Source: Flavobacterium oncorhynchi (GTDB lineage Bacteria; Bacteroidota; Bacteroidia; Flavobacteriales; Flavobacteriaceae). From it: a stretch of DNA of 64,000 nucleotides. Numbering within the stretch: the first letter of the stretch is position 1; each line of letters opens with the position of its first letter. A program made the position numbers and the translations under genes. The stretch covers positions 72,612-136,611 of the forward strand of contig NZ_MUHA01000005.1 in assembly GCF_002217355.1 (NCBI RefSeq). Direction: 5' to 3'. The notes under the pieces are model-generated. The model searched no databases. It was not told the origin of the DNA and saw nothing but the letters and a program-made list of their open reading frames with translations. Below, piece after piece: positions 25,001 to 33,480 of this stretch.

Positions 25001-26272
25001 TTATACTTTAAATATTAATTTGTTTCTGTAGAATGTCCATAAAATAAAAGTCCAGATACAAACATAGGTAAGTGCGCCAGCCAGCGAAGCGGTCATTGGA
25101 TTACTGAAAAATGGTGCGATCCCGAAACTATATAAGTAATTTAATAAGTTGATTTTCTCTGAGGTATTGTGCGGATTTTGAAATTCGATCATTACTAAAG
25201 CCTGCGGAATAATCTGCGAAGTAAAGAAAACAATCATAGGATTTACGCCCCAAATTAAGAAGGGTTTGAAGCCTTTTTTGTAATTGGCGATATCAATTAT
25301 GTAGTATAAAATCGTTAGAAATACTGTTGCTAATCCTGTCGTGTATAGCACATAACTGCTTGTCCAAAGTGATTTGTTTATTGGGAAAACGATGTCCCAG
25401 ATTAAACCAAAAAAGATAAGTATCGTACCGATGATACCCATTTTTTGCGCTTTTTGAATTTTAATATTATTGGTTTGTAGAACCTGCCCAATTAATAAAC
25501 CGATAATTCCGTTTACGATTGACGGAATTGTACTTAAGATTCCTTCAGGGTCCCAAGTTATGGTGCCGCGATACATATGTCCTTTTAATAAAACATTGTC
25601 AATCCAAGAGGCTAGATTTGTTCCTTTTTCAAGGTTAGCTTCACCAATTCCCGGCACAGGAATTAAAGTCATAATTGCCCAATAACCTAATAGTAGAATA
25701 ACTCCAGTTATGATTTGTATTTTTTGAGAGGTTTTTAAATACAAAAGAGATACGACAAAATAAACGATCGCAATTCTTTGTAAAACTCCTGGAAGTCTTA
25801 CGCTGCTGTAAGCTTCAATACCGCTGTAAGCTAGAAATAGATAAATAAAGAGAATTGAAAAGGCAAGTATGTTTTTAATTTTGGAACTGAAACTTCCCAT
25901 TAAAGCATAGCCTACGGCAATTGTAATGGCTAATCGGCCAATTAAAAGCGGAATTCCTTCCAATCCAAATAACTGAATTTTTCCAAAAAAGTTAAAGAAA
26001 ATGCCCAAACAAAGCATTCGCAAAGAGCGAACTAGAATTTTATTGAAAGTGGAGCCGTCGTAAAATTTATCCGGCATCGCTAAAGGGACGGCAACTCCCA
26101 TTATAAAAATGAAAAACGGAAATACTAAATCAGTTGGTGTGCATCCGTTCCAATCGGCATGTAATAAAGGCGGATAAACATTGCCCCAATCACCAGGGTT
26201 GTTTACAATTGTCATCAATAAAATAGTGAGTCCTCTAAAGACATCTAACGAAATCAAGCGCTCTCTGGTCAT
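25001..26272 (-). CDS. DUF5009 membrane protein, heparan-alpha-glucosaminide N-acetyltransferase-like (paralogue)
   Basis: The 423-residue inner-membrane protein has about ten hydrophobic segments and the HGSNAT-like start RLISLDVFRGLTILLMTIVN, then DLVFPFFIFIMGVAVPLAMP. Its architecture matches the protein at 11454-12644 but the sequences are clearly diverged, so these are old paralogues. They probably transfer acyl groups to a carbohydrate at the membrane. It lies downstream of bshC on the same strand with a 117-nt gap. No promoter box was seen. Confidence 0.85.
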   Translation of the reverse strand: MTRERLISLDVFRGLTILLMTIVNNPGDWGNVYPPLLHADWNGCTPTDLVFPFFIFIMGVAVPLAMPDKFYDGSTFNKILVRSLRMLCLGIFFNFFGKIQLFGLEGIPLLIGRLAITIAVGYALMGSFSSKIKNILAFSILFIYLFLAYSGIEAYSSVRLPGVLQRIAIVYFVVSLLYLKTSQKIQIITGVILLLGYWAIMTLIPVPGIGEANLEKGTNLASWIDNVLLKGHMYRGTITWDPEGILSTIPSIVNGIIGLLIGQVLQTNNIKIQKAQKMGIIGTILIFFGLIWDIVFPINKSLWTSSYVLYTTGLATVFLTILYYIIDIANYKKGFKPFLIWGVNPMIVFFTSQIIPQALVMIEFQNPHNTSEKINLLNYLYSFGIAPFFSNPMTASLAGALTYVCIWTFILWTFYRNKLIFKV

Positions 26273-26389
26273 AGTTTTTGGTAAATAGGTTAATTTTTGC
26301 TTTTATAAAATTTTTCTATTTGGTTTAGAGAGGCAATAATTTCGAGAGGAAGGTGGTTATTTGGTTCTCAGAATTATTACTTTATTTTT

Positions 26390-27979
26390 TTATATTGTTA
26401 TGATGTTAAAATTCATTTCTAACGGCTTCAAATTCTCCAATAAAAGCGGTACTAATTCTTCGCCTTTTTCTAAATAAAACTCAGAAAAATTGGTTTGGCG
26501 TTCTTGTAAACTATTATTTGGAAACAATTCGCATTGTAAATCAATAACACGCTGTAATTGATTGTGTAATTTTCGTTTTTGTGCTTTTAATAAACGCTTT
26601 TCTAAATTTTCAAGACCTTTTGTCTGTTTTATTTCCTGTGCTTTAACAGCTCCCGAAAATGATTTGTCAGTTTGATCTGCCAGTTGGTAAAGATATTGAA
26701 ATTGTGTTTTTAAAATATCTTTCTGCGGCGTCAAATCAATAGGAAATGTAGAAATTTTATGTGTGATTATGTTAACTAAATTCTCTTGTTTGGTAAATAA
26801 ATCTTTCCAGCTTAAATTCAACTGATCTGCTTTTTTAGCTTGTTTTTCGGTTGTTAAAAGAACTGAATTACGAACTAAAAGCATTGGGAATGTAACTTTT
26901 ACCGCATCAAAAAAAGATTTTAATTCAAGCCAGTAGGCAATTTCTCCGCCTCCGCCAATATAACATAAATTAGGTAATATAATTTCTTGATAAAGCGGAC
27001 GCATTATCACATTTGGGCTGAACTTTTCTGGATTGCTTTCTAAAAGTTTAAGAATTTCTTCTTTTGAAAACGAGATTTTAGTATTGTTTACAAAATACTT
27101 GTCATTTTCAAAAATGATTCTTTCGCGTAAGTGATCTTCAATATAAAATAAATTAATCTCGCGCGGATTTACCTGAACAGTATATGCTGTAAGATGCTCA
27201 ATTGTTTCCTGAACAGCTTTGTATGAAGTTTGTTTTTCTAATTCTTCTTTTACATACGGAATAAAGGCACGTTTTAAGTGTGCATCATCTGCATCTAAGA
27301 TTACTAAACCGTAGTCTGCAAATAAGCTGTTGGCTAAAAAGCGAGTCGCATCGGCTAGATTGTCGTGTTTTAAATAGGCATCAGCAAAGAGTTTTTTTAA
27401 TGTATTGGCATTTGTACTCGAGCCTAATTCCAAAGCATAAATTTCAAAAAACTCTGCCAAACCCTCGGTTGAAAGTCTTCCAACCGGACCATTACTTTCT
27501 TTGTTCCATCTGAATTTTTTTCCTTTAAAATTAAAATAGTTAATTTCTTCAAAATCATGATCTTCTGTTGCCATCCAGTAAATCGGAACAAAATTGTGCG
27601 ATGGATATTTCGCTTTTAATTCTTTAGTAAGATTAATGGTCGAAATAATTTTATATAAAAAATACAATGGACCGCTAAAGAGGTTTAATTGATGTCCAGT
27701 TGTAATGGTAAAGGTATTTTCGAGAGCAAGAAGCTCAATGTTCTGTTTAGTAGAATTCGAAACCTCTATATTTTGATATTGCTTTTTTAAAGTCTCTACT
27801 AAAGGAATTCTATTGTTATTATCAAAGTTGACTGTTTTTTCAGTGATTTGTTTTTGAAAATTTTCTAAAGTAGGAAAATGATTGTACAGCGGCTTTAATT
27901 CTGATTTTTGATCTAAATAATCTTGTATTAGTTTAGAAAAATATACTGAAGTTTGGTAGCTGATACAGTCTGTAGGCAT
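26390..27979 (-). CDS. bshC: Bacillithiol biosynthesis cysteine-adding enzyme BshC
   Basis: BshC adds cysteine to GlcN-malate, the last step in bacillithiol synthesis. The 529-residue protein has TITTGHQLNLFSGPLYFLYK and the conserved segment FVPIYWMATEDHDFEEINYF near residues 120-140, then KFRWNKESNGPVGRL, a Rossmann-like core, and PTFP-free C-terminal coiled coils (LEKRLLKAQKRKLHNQLQ). The length is typical of the family. BshA and BshB are not in this window. The start is an ATG at 27979; no clear promoter box is present. Confidence 0.95.
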   Translation of the reverse strand: MPTDCISYQTSVYFSKLIQDYLDQKSELKPLYNHFPTLENFQKQITEKTVNFDNNNRIPLVETLKKQYQNIEVSNSTKQNIELLALENTFTITTGHQLNLFSGPLYFLYKIISTINLTKELKAKYPSHNFVPIYWMATEDHDFEEINYFNFKGKKFRWNKESNGPVGRLSTEGLAEFFEIYALELGSSTNANTLKKLFADAYLKHDNLADATRFLANSLFADYGLVILDADDAHLKRAFIPYVKEELEKQTSYKAVQETIEHLTAYTVQVNPREINLFYIEDHLRERIIFENDKYFVNNTKISFSKEEILKLLESNPEKFSPNVIMRPLYQEIILPNLCYIGGGGEIAYWLELKSFFDAVKVTFPMLLVRNSVLLTTEKQAKKADQLNLSWKDLFTKQENLVNIITHKISTFPIDLTPQKDILKTQFQYLYQLADQTDKSFSGAVKAQEIKQTKGLENLEKRLLKAQKRKLHNQLQRVIDLQCELFPNNSLQERQTNFSEFYLEKGEELVPLLLENLKPLEMNFNIITI

Positions 27980-28213
27980 AATTTGAAATTTATTTTTGAC
28001 AGCTGTAAATTTAATGAAAATATACAGTCAAAATTGGTTTTAACTATTGCTTAAGAATTGATTTTTAAAATTTAAGATAAATGTCTTAAAATCAGTTTTT
28101 TAATTAAGTTTTTTGAGGGGTTGTAAAAATGTAAAAACGCATTAATTTTGTTAATAATGTGTGAATGGTTTAAAACTAATTTGTGTATCATTGAATTATT
28201 AGAGGTGAAAACC

Positions 28214-28221
28214 TATTTTTG
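28214..28221 (+). promoter_or_regulatory. Promoter for the MHS transporter
   Basis: TATTTTTG with TTG at 28191-28193 gives TTG-N20-TATTTTTG, a good Bacteroidota promoter, 27 nt upstream of the ATG at 28249. Confidence 0.65.
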
Positions 28222-28248
28222 CAGTAGAAATAAATATATCTATTTTAC

Positions 28249-29526
28249 ATGGAAACTAACCCAAAAAAGAAGAACTCTTTAAAACACGTTCTTTTTGGAA
28301 GCCTAATTGGTACAACAATTGAATTTTTTGATTTTTATATTTACGCTAATGCAGCTGTATTAGTTTTTCCACAATTATTTTTCCCCAGTTCAGATTCGAC
28401 TATGGCGACTTTGGAATCGTTAGCTACTTTTTCAATTGCATTCTTATCACGTCCTTTAGGTTCCGCTTTTTTTGGTCATTATGGTGATAAAATAGGCCGT
28501 AAATTTACGCTAGTTGCAGCTTTGCTAACAATGGGTATTTCGACTGTTACTATTGGATTTTTACCAAGTTACGCCAGTATAGGTGTTGCGGCGCCATTAT
28601 TGTTGATGTTGTGTCGTTTTGGACAAGGGGTTGGCTTAGGAGGTGAGTGGGGAGGAGCAGTTTTGCTGGCTATAGAAAACGCACCGCCAAATAAACGCGC
28701 TTGGTACGGAATGTTTCCTCAATTAGGTGCTCCAATAGGATTGTTACTTTCGGGAGGAACATTTTTACTATTAACCGATTCTATGAGTAATGAAGACTTT
28801 ATGGATTATGGCTGGAGAATTCCATTTATTGCTAGTTCACTTTTGGTTGTAGTTGGTTTTTACATTCGAACAAAAATTACTGAAACACCTTCATTTGAAA
28901 ATTCTAAAAAAGAGAAAGAAGAAGTTAAAATCCCTTTTTTAGTATTGGTGAAATCATATAAAAATCAGTTGATTTTTGGTACGTTTGCTGCCATTACAAC
29001 TTTTTTAGTTTTTTATTTAATGACCGTTTTTACATTGAGCTGGGCGACTTCAGATTTAGGAATTGTAAAGAGAGATGCTTTATTAGTGCAACTATTCTCG
29101 GTGCTGTTTTTTGCGGCTTTTATTCCTGTTTCGGCAGTAGTTGCTGATAAAATCGGACGTCGTAAAATGCTTATTATTGCTACAGCAGCTATTGCCGTAT
29201 TTGGATTTTTCTTTTCGTATTTTTTAAGTACCGGAAATATTGTTTTAATTACCACTTTTGCTTGTATTGGAATGGGTTTAATGGGATTTACTTATGGTCC
29301 TTTAGGAACATTTTTATCAGAGTTGTTTCCAACAAATGTTCGTTATTCAGGTGCTTCTTTAACTTTTAACATGGCAGGGATTCTTGGTGCTGCTTTTGCG
29401 CCTATGATTGCCATTTATTTGGCTTCAACATATAGTGTAAGTTATGTAGGATTGTATTTAACAGCCGCTGCTAGTATTTCATTATTTTCATTTTTGGTAA
29501 TTAGTAAAGAGGAACATAAGTTTTAA
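28249..29526 (+). CDS. MFS transporter, metabolite:H+ symporter (MHS) type
   Basis: The 425-residue protein has twelve predicted membrane segments and the MHS-family features. These include an N-terminal GTTIEFFDFYIYANAAVLVF segment with charged residues within the first helix, FGHYGDKIGRKFTL in the loop between helices 2 and 3, and RFGQGVGLGGEWGGAVLLAI near residue 125. MHS members (ProP, ShiA, KgtP) move proline/betaine, shikimate or dicarboxylates with protons. The substrate is not readable here. It is monocistronic, followed by a long inverted repeat. Confidence 0.9.
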   Translation: METNPKKKNSLKHVLFGSLIGTTIEFFDFYIYANAAVLVFPQLFFPSSDSTMATLESLATFSIAFLSRPLGSAFFGHYGDKIGRKFTLVAALLTMGISTVTIGFLPSYASIGVAAPLLLMLCRFGQGVGLGGEWGGAVLLAIENAPPNKRAWYGMFPQLGAPIGLLLSGGTFLLLTDSMSNEDFMDYGWRIPFIASSLLVVVGFYIRTKITETPSFENSKKEKEEVKIPFLVLVKSYKNQLIFGTFAAITTFLVFYLMTVFTLSWATSDLGIVKRDALLVQLFSVLFFAAFIPVSAVVADKIGRRKMLIIATAAIAVFGFFFSYFLSTGNIVLITTFACIGMGLMGFTYGPLGTFLSELFPTNVRYSGASLTFNMAGILGAAFAPMIAIYLASTYSVSYVGLYLTAAASISLFSFLVISKEEHKF

Positions 29527-29559
29527 AGTTTTTTAATCAAAAGATTATCTACTATTTGT

Positions 29560-29603
29560 GCAAAGTCCGCAATCCAGATCGTGATCAGGATTGCGGACTT
29601 TGC
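29560..29603. repeat. Long perfect inverted repeat (16-bp arms)
   Basis: GCAAAGTCCGCAATCC and its exact complement flank a 12-nt loop, downstream of the MFS gene. The stem is G/C-richer than its surroundings. There is no T run after it, so it is either an atypical terminator or a mobile repeat unit. Confidence 0.7.
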
Positions 29604-29676
29604 AGCTTTAATTTCAATAAAAAATTTAAAACGACTATTCATAAAATCTTTGCCATAAAAGTCTCTAAATATCTCG

Positions 29677-29684
29677 TATTTTTG
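29677..29684 (+). promoter_or_regulatory. TAnnTTTG -7 box for the radical SAM gene
   Basis: TATTTTTG lies 17 nt upstream of the TTG start at 29702, with TTG at 29650-29652 (spacer 24). Confidence 0.6.
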
Positions 29685-29701
29685 CAAAAAAATAATTCCC
29701 T

Positions 29702-31918
29702 TTGAAAACGAAACTTTTTGTAATTACACCGCCATTTACACAACTGAATACTCCGTATCCGGCAACAGCTTATATAAAAGGTTTTCTGAACACAAAAAAT
29801 ATCGAATCGGTTCAGGCAGATTTGGGTATTGATGTGATTTTGGAATTGTTCTCGAAGCAAGGATTAAATAATTTGTTTAAAACTTCAAGTTTTAAGTTTG
29901 AGACTTCTGGTTTTGAAATCTCAGATAACTCTAAGCGTATTTTTGCTTTGCAGGATGAATACATCAAAACCATCGATGCTGTTATTCAGTTTTTGCAGGG
30001 AAAAAATCCAACTTTGGCTTTGCAGATTTGTCAGGAAGATTTTCTGCCTGAAGCTTCTCGTTTTGCGCAGTTGGAAGAACTTGATTGGGCTTTTGGAACA
30101 ATGGGAACGCAAGATAAAGCCAAACATTTGGCAACTTTATATCTTGAAGATATTTCGGATTTTATTGTAGAATGTGTTGATGAAAATTTTGGCTTCAGCC
30201 GATATGCAGAACGTTTAGGCCGAAGTGCCAATTCTTTTGATGAATTGTACAATGCTTTACAACAAAAACCAACTTATATTGATTCCGTTTTAATTTCTAT
30301 TTTAAAAGAAAAAATTGAAGCTGTAAAGCCTACTTTCTTTTTGATTTCTGTCCCTTTTCCAGGAAATTTATACAGCGCATTTAGATGTGCACAATGGGTA
30401 AAACAAAATCACCCCGAAATTAAGATTTCAATGGGAGGCGGTTTTCCAAATACAGAACTGCGATCCCTTTCAGATAAACGTGTTTTTGAATTTTTCGATT
30501 TCATCACTTTAGACGATGGAGAAGTTCCAATAGAAGAACTTATTGAAAATATGTCATCCCGAGCGGAGTCGAGGGACCAGAAGCATTATAAAAGAACATT
30601 TTTATTAGAAAACGGAGAAGTAGTTTATAAAAATAACTCTTTAAAACACGATTATAAACAATCGCAAGTAGGAACTCCAGATTACTCAGATCTGCCTTTG
30701 GATAAATACATTTCGGTAATTGAAATTGTAAATCCAATGCACAGAATGTGGAGCGATGGACGCTGGAATAAACTTACGATGGCACACGGCTGCTATTGGG
30801 GAAAATGCACTTTTTGCGATATTTCGCTGGATTATATTAAAGTTTACGAACCAGTTGCGGCAAGTTTACTTTGTGATCGAATGGAAGAAATGATTTTGCA
30901 GACAGGTCAAAATGGTTTTCATTTTGTCGATGAAGCGGCGCCGCCGGCTTTAATGCGGGCTTTAGCGCTTGAAATTCTGAAGCGAAAACTTGCAGTTACT
31001 TGGTGGACGAATATTAGATTTGAAAAAAGTTTTTCTAAAGATCTTTGTCTTCTTTTAAAAGCATCTGGTTGTATTGCAGTTTCAGGCGGTTTGGAAGTTG
31101 CTTCAGACCGATTATTGAAATTAATAGACAAAGGTGTAACGGTGGAGCAAGTTGCAAAAGTAACTCGCAATTTTACTGAAGCCGGAATTATGGTTCACGC
31201 CTATTTAATGTACGGATATCCAACACAAACGATCCAAGAAACAGTTGATAGTCTTGAAATGGTTCGTCAGTTGTTTGAAGCTGGAGTTTTACAGTCTGGA
31301 TTTTGGCATCAGTTTGCATTAACAGCTCATAGCCCAGTTGGATTATATCCTGAGAAATTTGGTGTAACTAAGGCTTCTGAAACTATTGGAACTTTTGCTA
31401 ATAATGATATTGAATACACAGATTCTACAGGAATCAATCATGATAAATTTAGTTTTGGATTAAAGAAATCGCTTTTTAATTTCATGCACGGAATTTGTTT
31501 TGATTACGAACTTCAAGATTGGTTTGATTTCAAAATTCCGAAGACAAAAATTCATCCTGATTTTATATTTAATGCACTTGAAGAGCAAAATGATTTCAGC
31601 ACAAAACCAAATGCAAAAGTAGTTTGGCTTGGTGGAAAACCTTCAACGGAGATTTTTACTAAATCAAAAAAAGGCAGAAGCTGGGAAATGATGGCGCTGG
31701 CTTTTCATGATAAAAAACAAAGTTTCAGTATTCAAACTAGTAATGAAGAAGGTAAATGGCTAATCGAAATTTTAACTAAAATCTCAGTTTTAAATTCTAA
31801 AAGTTATACTTTTCAAGAAGTAAAAAACGATTTTGAAACTCTTTTAGAAGATTTTGAATTGTTTTGGTATTCAAAACCTATAAACACTTTACGCGAGTTC
31901 GGATTGTTGGTTTTATAA
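29702..31918 (+). CDS. B12-binding domain radical SAM protein
   Basis: The 738-residue protein has an N-terminal region (about 1-290) with a B12-binding-like fold: FFLISVPFPGNLYSAFRCAQ and ISMGGGFPNTEL near 215-245, then DDGEVPIEELIE. The radical SAM core (about 350-600) has the cluster motif HGCYWGKCTFC, a C-x4-C-x2-C spacing rather than the usual C-x3-C-x2-C, then GFHFVDEAAPPALMRALAL and GGLEVASDRLL. A C-terminal extension follows. It probably catalyses a cobalamin-dependent radical reaction; the substrate is unknown. The start codon is TTG. An in-frame REP-like repeat at 30551-30577 inserts residues MSSRAESRDQ between the two domains. The convergent MBL gene ends one base away. Confidence 0.88.
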   Translation: MKTKLFVITPPFTQLNTPYPATAYIKGFLNTKNIESVQADLGIDVILELFSKQGLNNLFKTSSFKFETSGFEISDNSKRIFALQDEYIKTIDAVIQFLQGKNPTLALQICQEDFLPEASRFAQLEELDWAFGTMGTQDKAKHLATLYLEDISDFIVECVDENFGFSRYAERLGRSANSFDELYNALQQKPTYIDSVLISILKEKIEAVKPTFFLISVPFPGNLYSAFRCAQWVKQNHPEIKISMGGGFPNTELRSLSDKRVFEFFDFITLDDGEVPIEELIENMSSRAESRDQKHYKRTFLLENGEVVYKNNSLKHDYKQSQVGTPDYSDLPLDKYISVIEIVNPMHRMWSDGRWNKLTMAHGCYWGKCTFCDISLDYIKVYEPVAASLLCDRMEEMILQTGQNGFHFVDEAAPPALMRALALEILKRKLAVTWWTNIRFEKSFSKDLCLLLKASGCIAVSGGLEVASDRLLKLIDKGVTVEQVAKVTRNFTEAGIMVHAYLMYGYPTQTIQETVDSLEMVRQLFEAGVLQSGFWHQFALTAHSPVGLYPEKFGVTKASETIGTFANNDIEYTDSTGINHDKFSFGLKKSLFNFMHGICFDYELQDWFDFKIPKTKIHPDFIFNALEEQNDFSTKPNAKVVWLGGKPSTEIFTKSKKGRSWEMMALAFHDKKQSFSIQTSNEEGKWLIEILTKISVLNSKSYTFQEVKNDFETLLEDFELFWYSKPINTLREFGLLVL
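30551..30577 (+). repeat. REP-like palindromic repeat inside the radical SAM gene
   Basis: The stretch contains GTCATCCCGAGCGGAGTCGA followed by GGGA, a motif I recall as a common intergenic repeat in Flavobacteria. Here it lies in frame in the coding sequence, about 285 codons from the start, in the linker between the B12-binding and radical SAM regions. It is G/C-richer than its surroundings. Confidence 0.7.
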
Positions 31919-31919
31919 A

Positions 31920-32684
31920 TCAATATTCGACAAAAGTTCCGTCGCTTGGAATTGTAGTTTTAGAGAGAAGATTATTTTCAGCAAGAGCCGTTTTTAGTTC
32001 TTCACGAGTTGTTGGACAATGGTTTAAAGCTTCAAGATGATTTGCAAAAACATTTCCTGGAGCAAGTGTTGTAAATTTCAAAATATCATTCATTCGCATT
32101 AATAAAGGCTGGCCAAAATCTAATCTGGCAGTTCCGCAGGCAACGGTTGCAATATCAGGTTTTAACTCTATGAGCGCTTTTTGTACATCATTGGTAAAAA
32201 TGGTGTCGGCGCTTATGTAAACAGATTTTTCATTTTCGAGTTCAATGTAAAATCCCATTACGTTTCCCATTAATTTTGCAACAAAACCATAACCATGAAG
32301 TGCTGGAATACCAATAATTTTTCCATCTAGAAAAGATTGCGGTTCCCAGTAATTTAAAGTTTGAACAATGTTAAGTCCTCTTTTTGTAAGCACTTTTTCA
32401 TCTTTTGCACTGCAAATTACAGGGATGCTTTTTCGTCTTAAAAAAACTTCGCCAGCTTTGTCTATATGATCTGGATGCAAATGAGTTATTAAACAATGAG
32501 TTACTTTGCTCAAAATTTCTCGGCTGTTTTTGGGCAGAGAAACCAAGGGATTTCTTTTTGGCTTGTATCGAAAGATTGTAAATGGAGGAATCGTTTTTCT
32601 TTTTCCTAACATTGGATCTACCAAAATTACATGCTTCTCTGTTTCAATAACTAAAGTCGCATTTCGCAAATGATGTATTTTCAT
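31920..32684 (-). CDS. MBL-fold metallo-hydrolase
   Basis: The 254-residue protein has the metallo-beta-lactamase motif THLHPDHIDKAGEVFL near residues 69-84 with the HxHxDH ligands, an N-terminal strand MKIHHLRNATLVIETEKHV (UlaG/RomA-like), and later ligands in YISADTIFTNDV (Asp) and FANHLEALNHC (His). It is likely a phosphodiesterase- or lactonase-like hydrolase; the substrate is unknown. It converges on the radical SAM gene, ending one base from its stop, with no room for a terminator. Confidence 0.88.
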   Translation of the reverse strand: MKIHHLRNATLVIETEKHVILVDPMLGKRKTIPPFTIFRYKPKRNPLVSLPKNSREILSKVTHCLITHLHPDHIDKAGEVFLRRKSIPVICSAKDEKVLTKRGLNIVQTLNYWEPQSFLDGKIIGIPALHGYGFVAKLMGNVMGFYIELENEKSVYISADTIFTNDVQKALIELKPDIATVACGTARLDFGQPLLMRMNDILKFTTLAPGNVFANHLEALNHCPTTREELKTALAENNLLSKTTIPSDGTFVEY

Positions 32685-32793
32685 ATCTGGAAAATTAGAT
32701 ATTAAAAATACAAAGATTTTTCAAATTTGATTTATAGATTTTTCTTTATTTTTAACAGGATTGTTATTGATTGTGATAAGAATTTTTGACAAT

Positions 32794-33480
32794 TTATTCA
32801 ATAGAAAATCTAAAGCCAATTCCGTGAAGGTTTTCAATCGAAATACCTTTTTCATTTGATAGAATTTTACGCAATCGGGAAATAAAAACATCAAGACTTC
32901 GTCCCATGAAATAATCATCAGTTCCCCAAAGAGAGGTTAGGATTTGTTCTCTTTTTAATACGGAGTTTTTGTTATCGAGGAATAGTTTTAATAATTCGGC
33001 TTCGCGCTGTGTAAGTCCAATTTTTTCATCATCATTGAAAAGAATGAAGTTTTTAGTATCAAATTGGTATTTTCCAATTTCGTAGATCGATTTCTCAACC
33101 GTGATATTTCGCTGTGAACGTTTTAGAAAAATTTCAATTTTAAGCATTAATTCTTCAATACTAAAAGGCTTTACCAAATAATCATCAGCTCCTAAACGCA
33201 GTCCTTTTATGCGATCTTCTTTTAAGGTTTTTGCCGATAGAAAAATAATAGGCACATCTAAATCTATTTTTCTTATTTCCGAAGCCAGTTCAAAACCATC
33301 CATTTTTGGCATCATAATATCAAAAATACAAATGTCAAAACTCTCTTTTTTAAAAGTTTCCAAGCCAGACTTACCATCAATACAATGAACAACTTCGTAA
33401 TTGTTTTGTTCTAAATTATCCTTGGTCAAAAAGGCTAACGTTTCATCATCTTCGGTATAAAGTATTTTATAATGTTTCAT
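32794..33480 (-). CDS. DNA-binding response regulator, OmpR type
   Basis: The 228-residue protein has a receiver domain (1-118) with the phospho-acceptor Asp in FDICIFDIMMPKMDGFEL near 53 and the Lys in DYLVKPF near 103. A C-terminal winged-helix DNA-binding domain (about 130-225) has LTQREAELLKLFLDNK and GRSLDVFISRLRKIL. It is translated after the kinase with an ATGA overlap, so the two form a two-component pair. The target genes are unknown; the divergent DUF1573 gene is a candidate. Confidence 0.95.
   Translation of the reverse strand: MKHYKILYTEDDETLAFLTKDNLEQNNYEVVHCIDGKSGLETFKKESFDICIFDIMMPKMDGFELASEIRKIDLDVPIIFLSAKTLKEDRIKGLRLGADDYLVKPFSIEELMLKIEIFLKRSQRNITVEKSIYEIGKYQFDTKNFILFNDDEKIGLTQREAELLKLFLDNKNSVLKREQILTSLWGTDDYFMGRSLDVFISRLRKILSNEKGISIENLHGIGFRFSIE

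Noticed and set aside
29560..29603. Insertion-sequence end or attachment site at the long inverted repeat
   Set aside because: No transposase, direct target duplication or second end was found near it.
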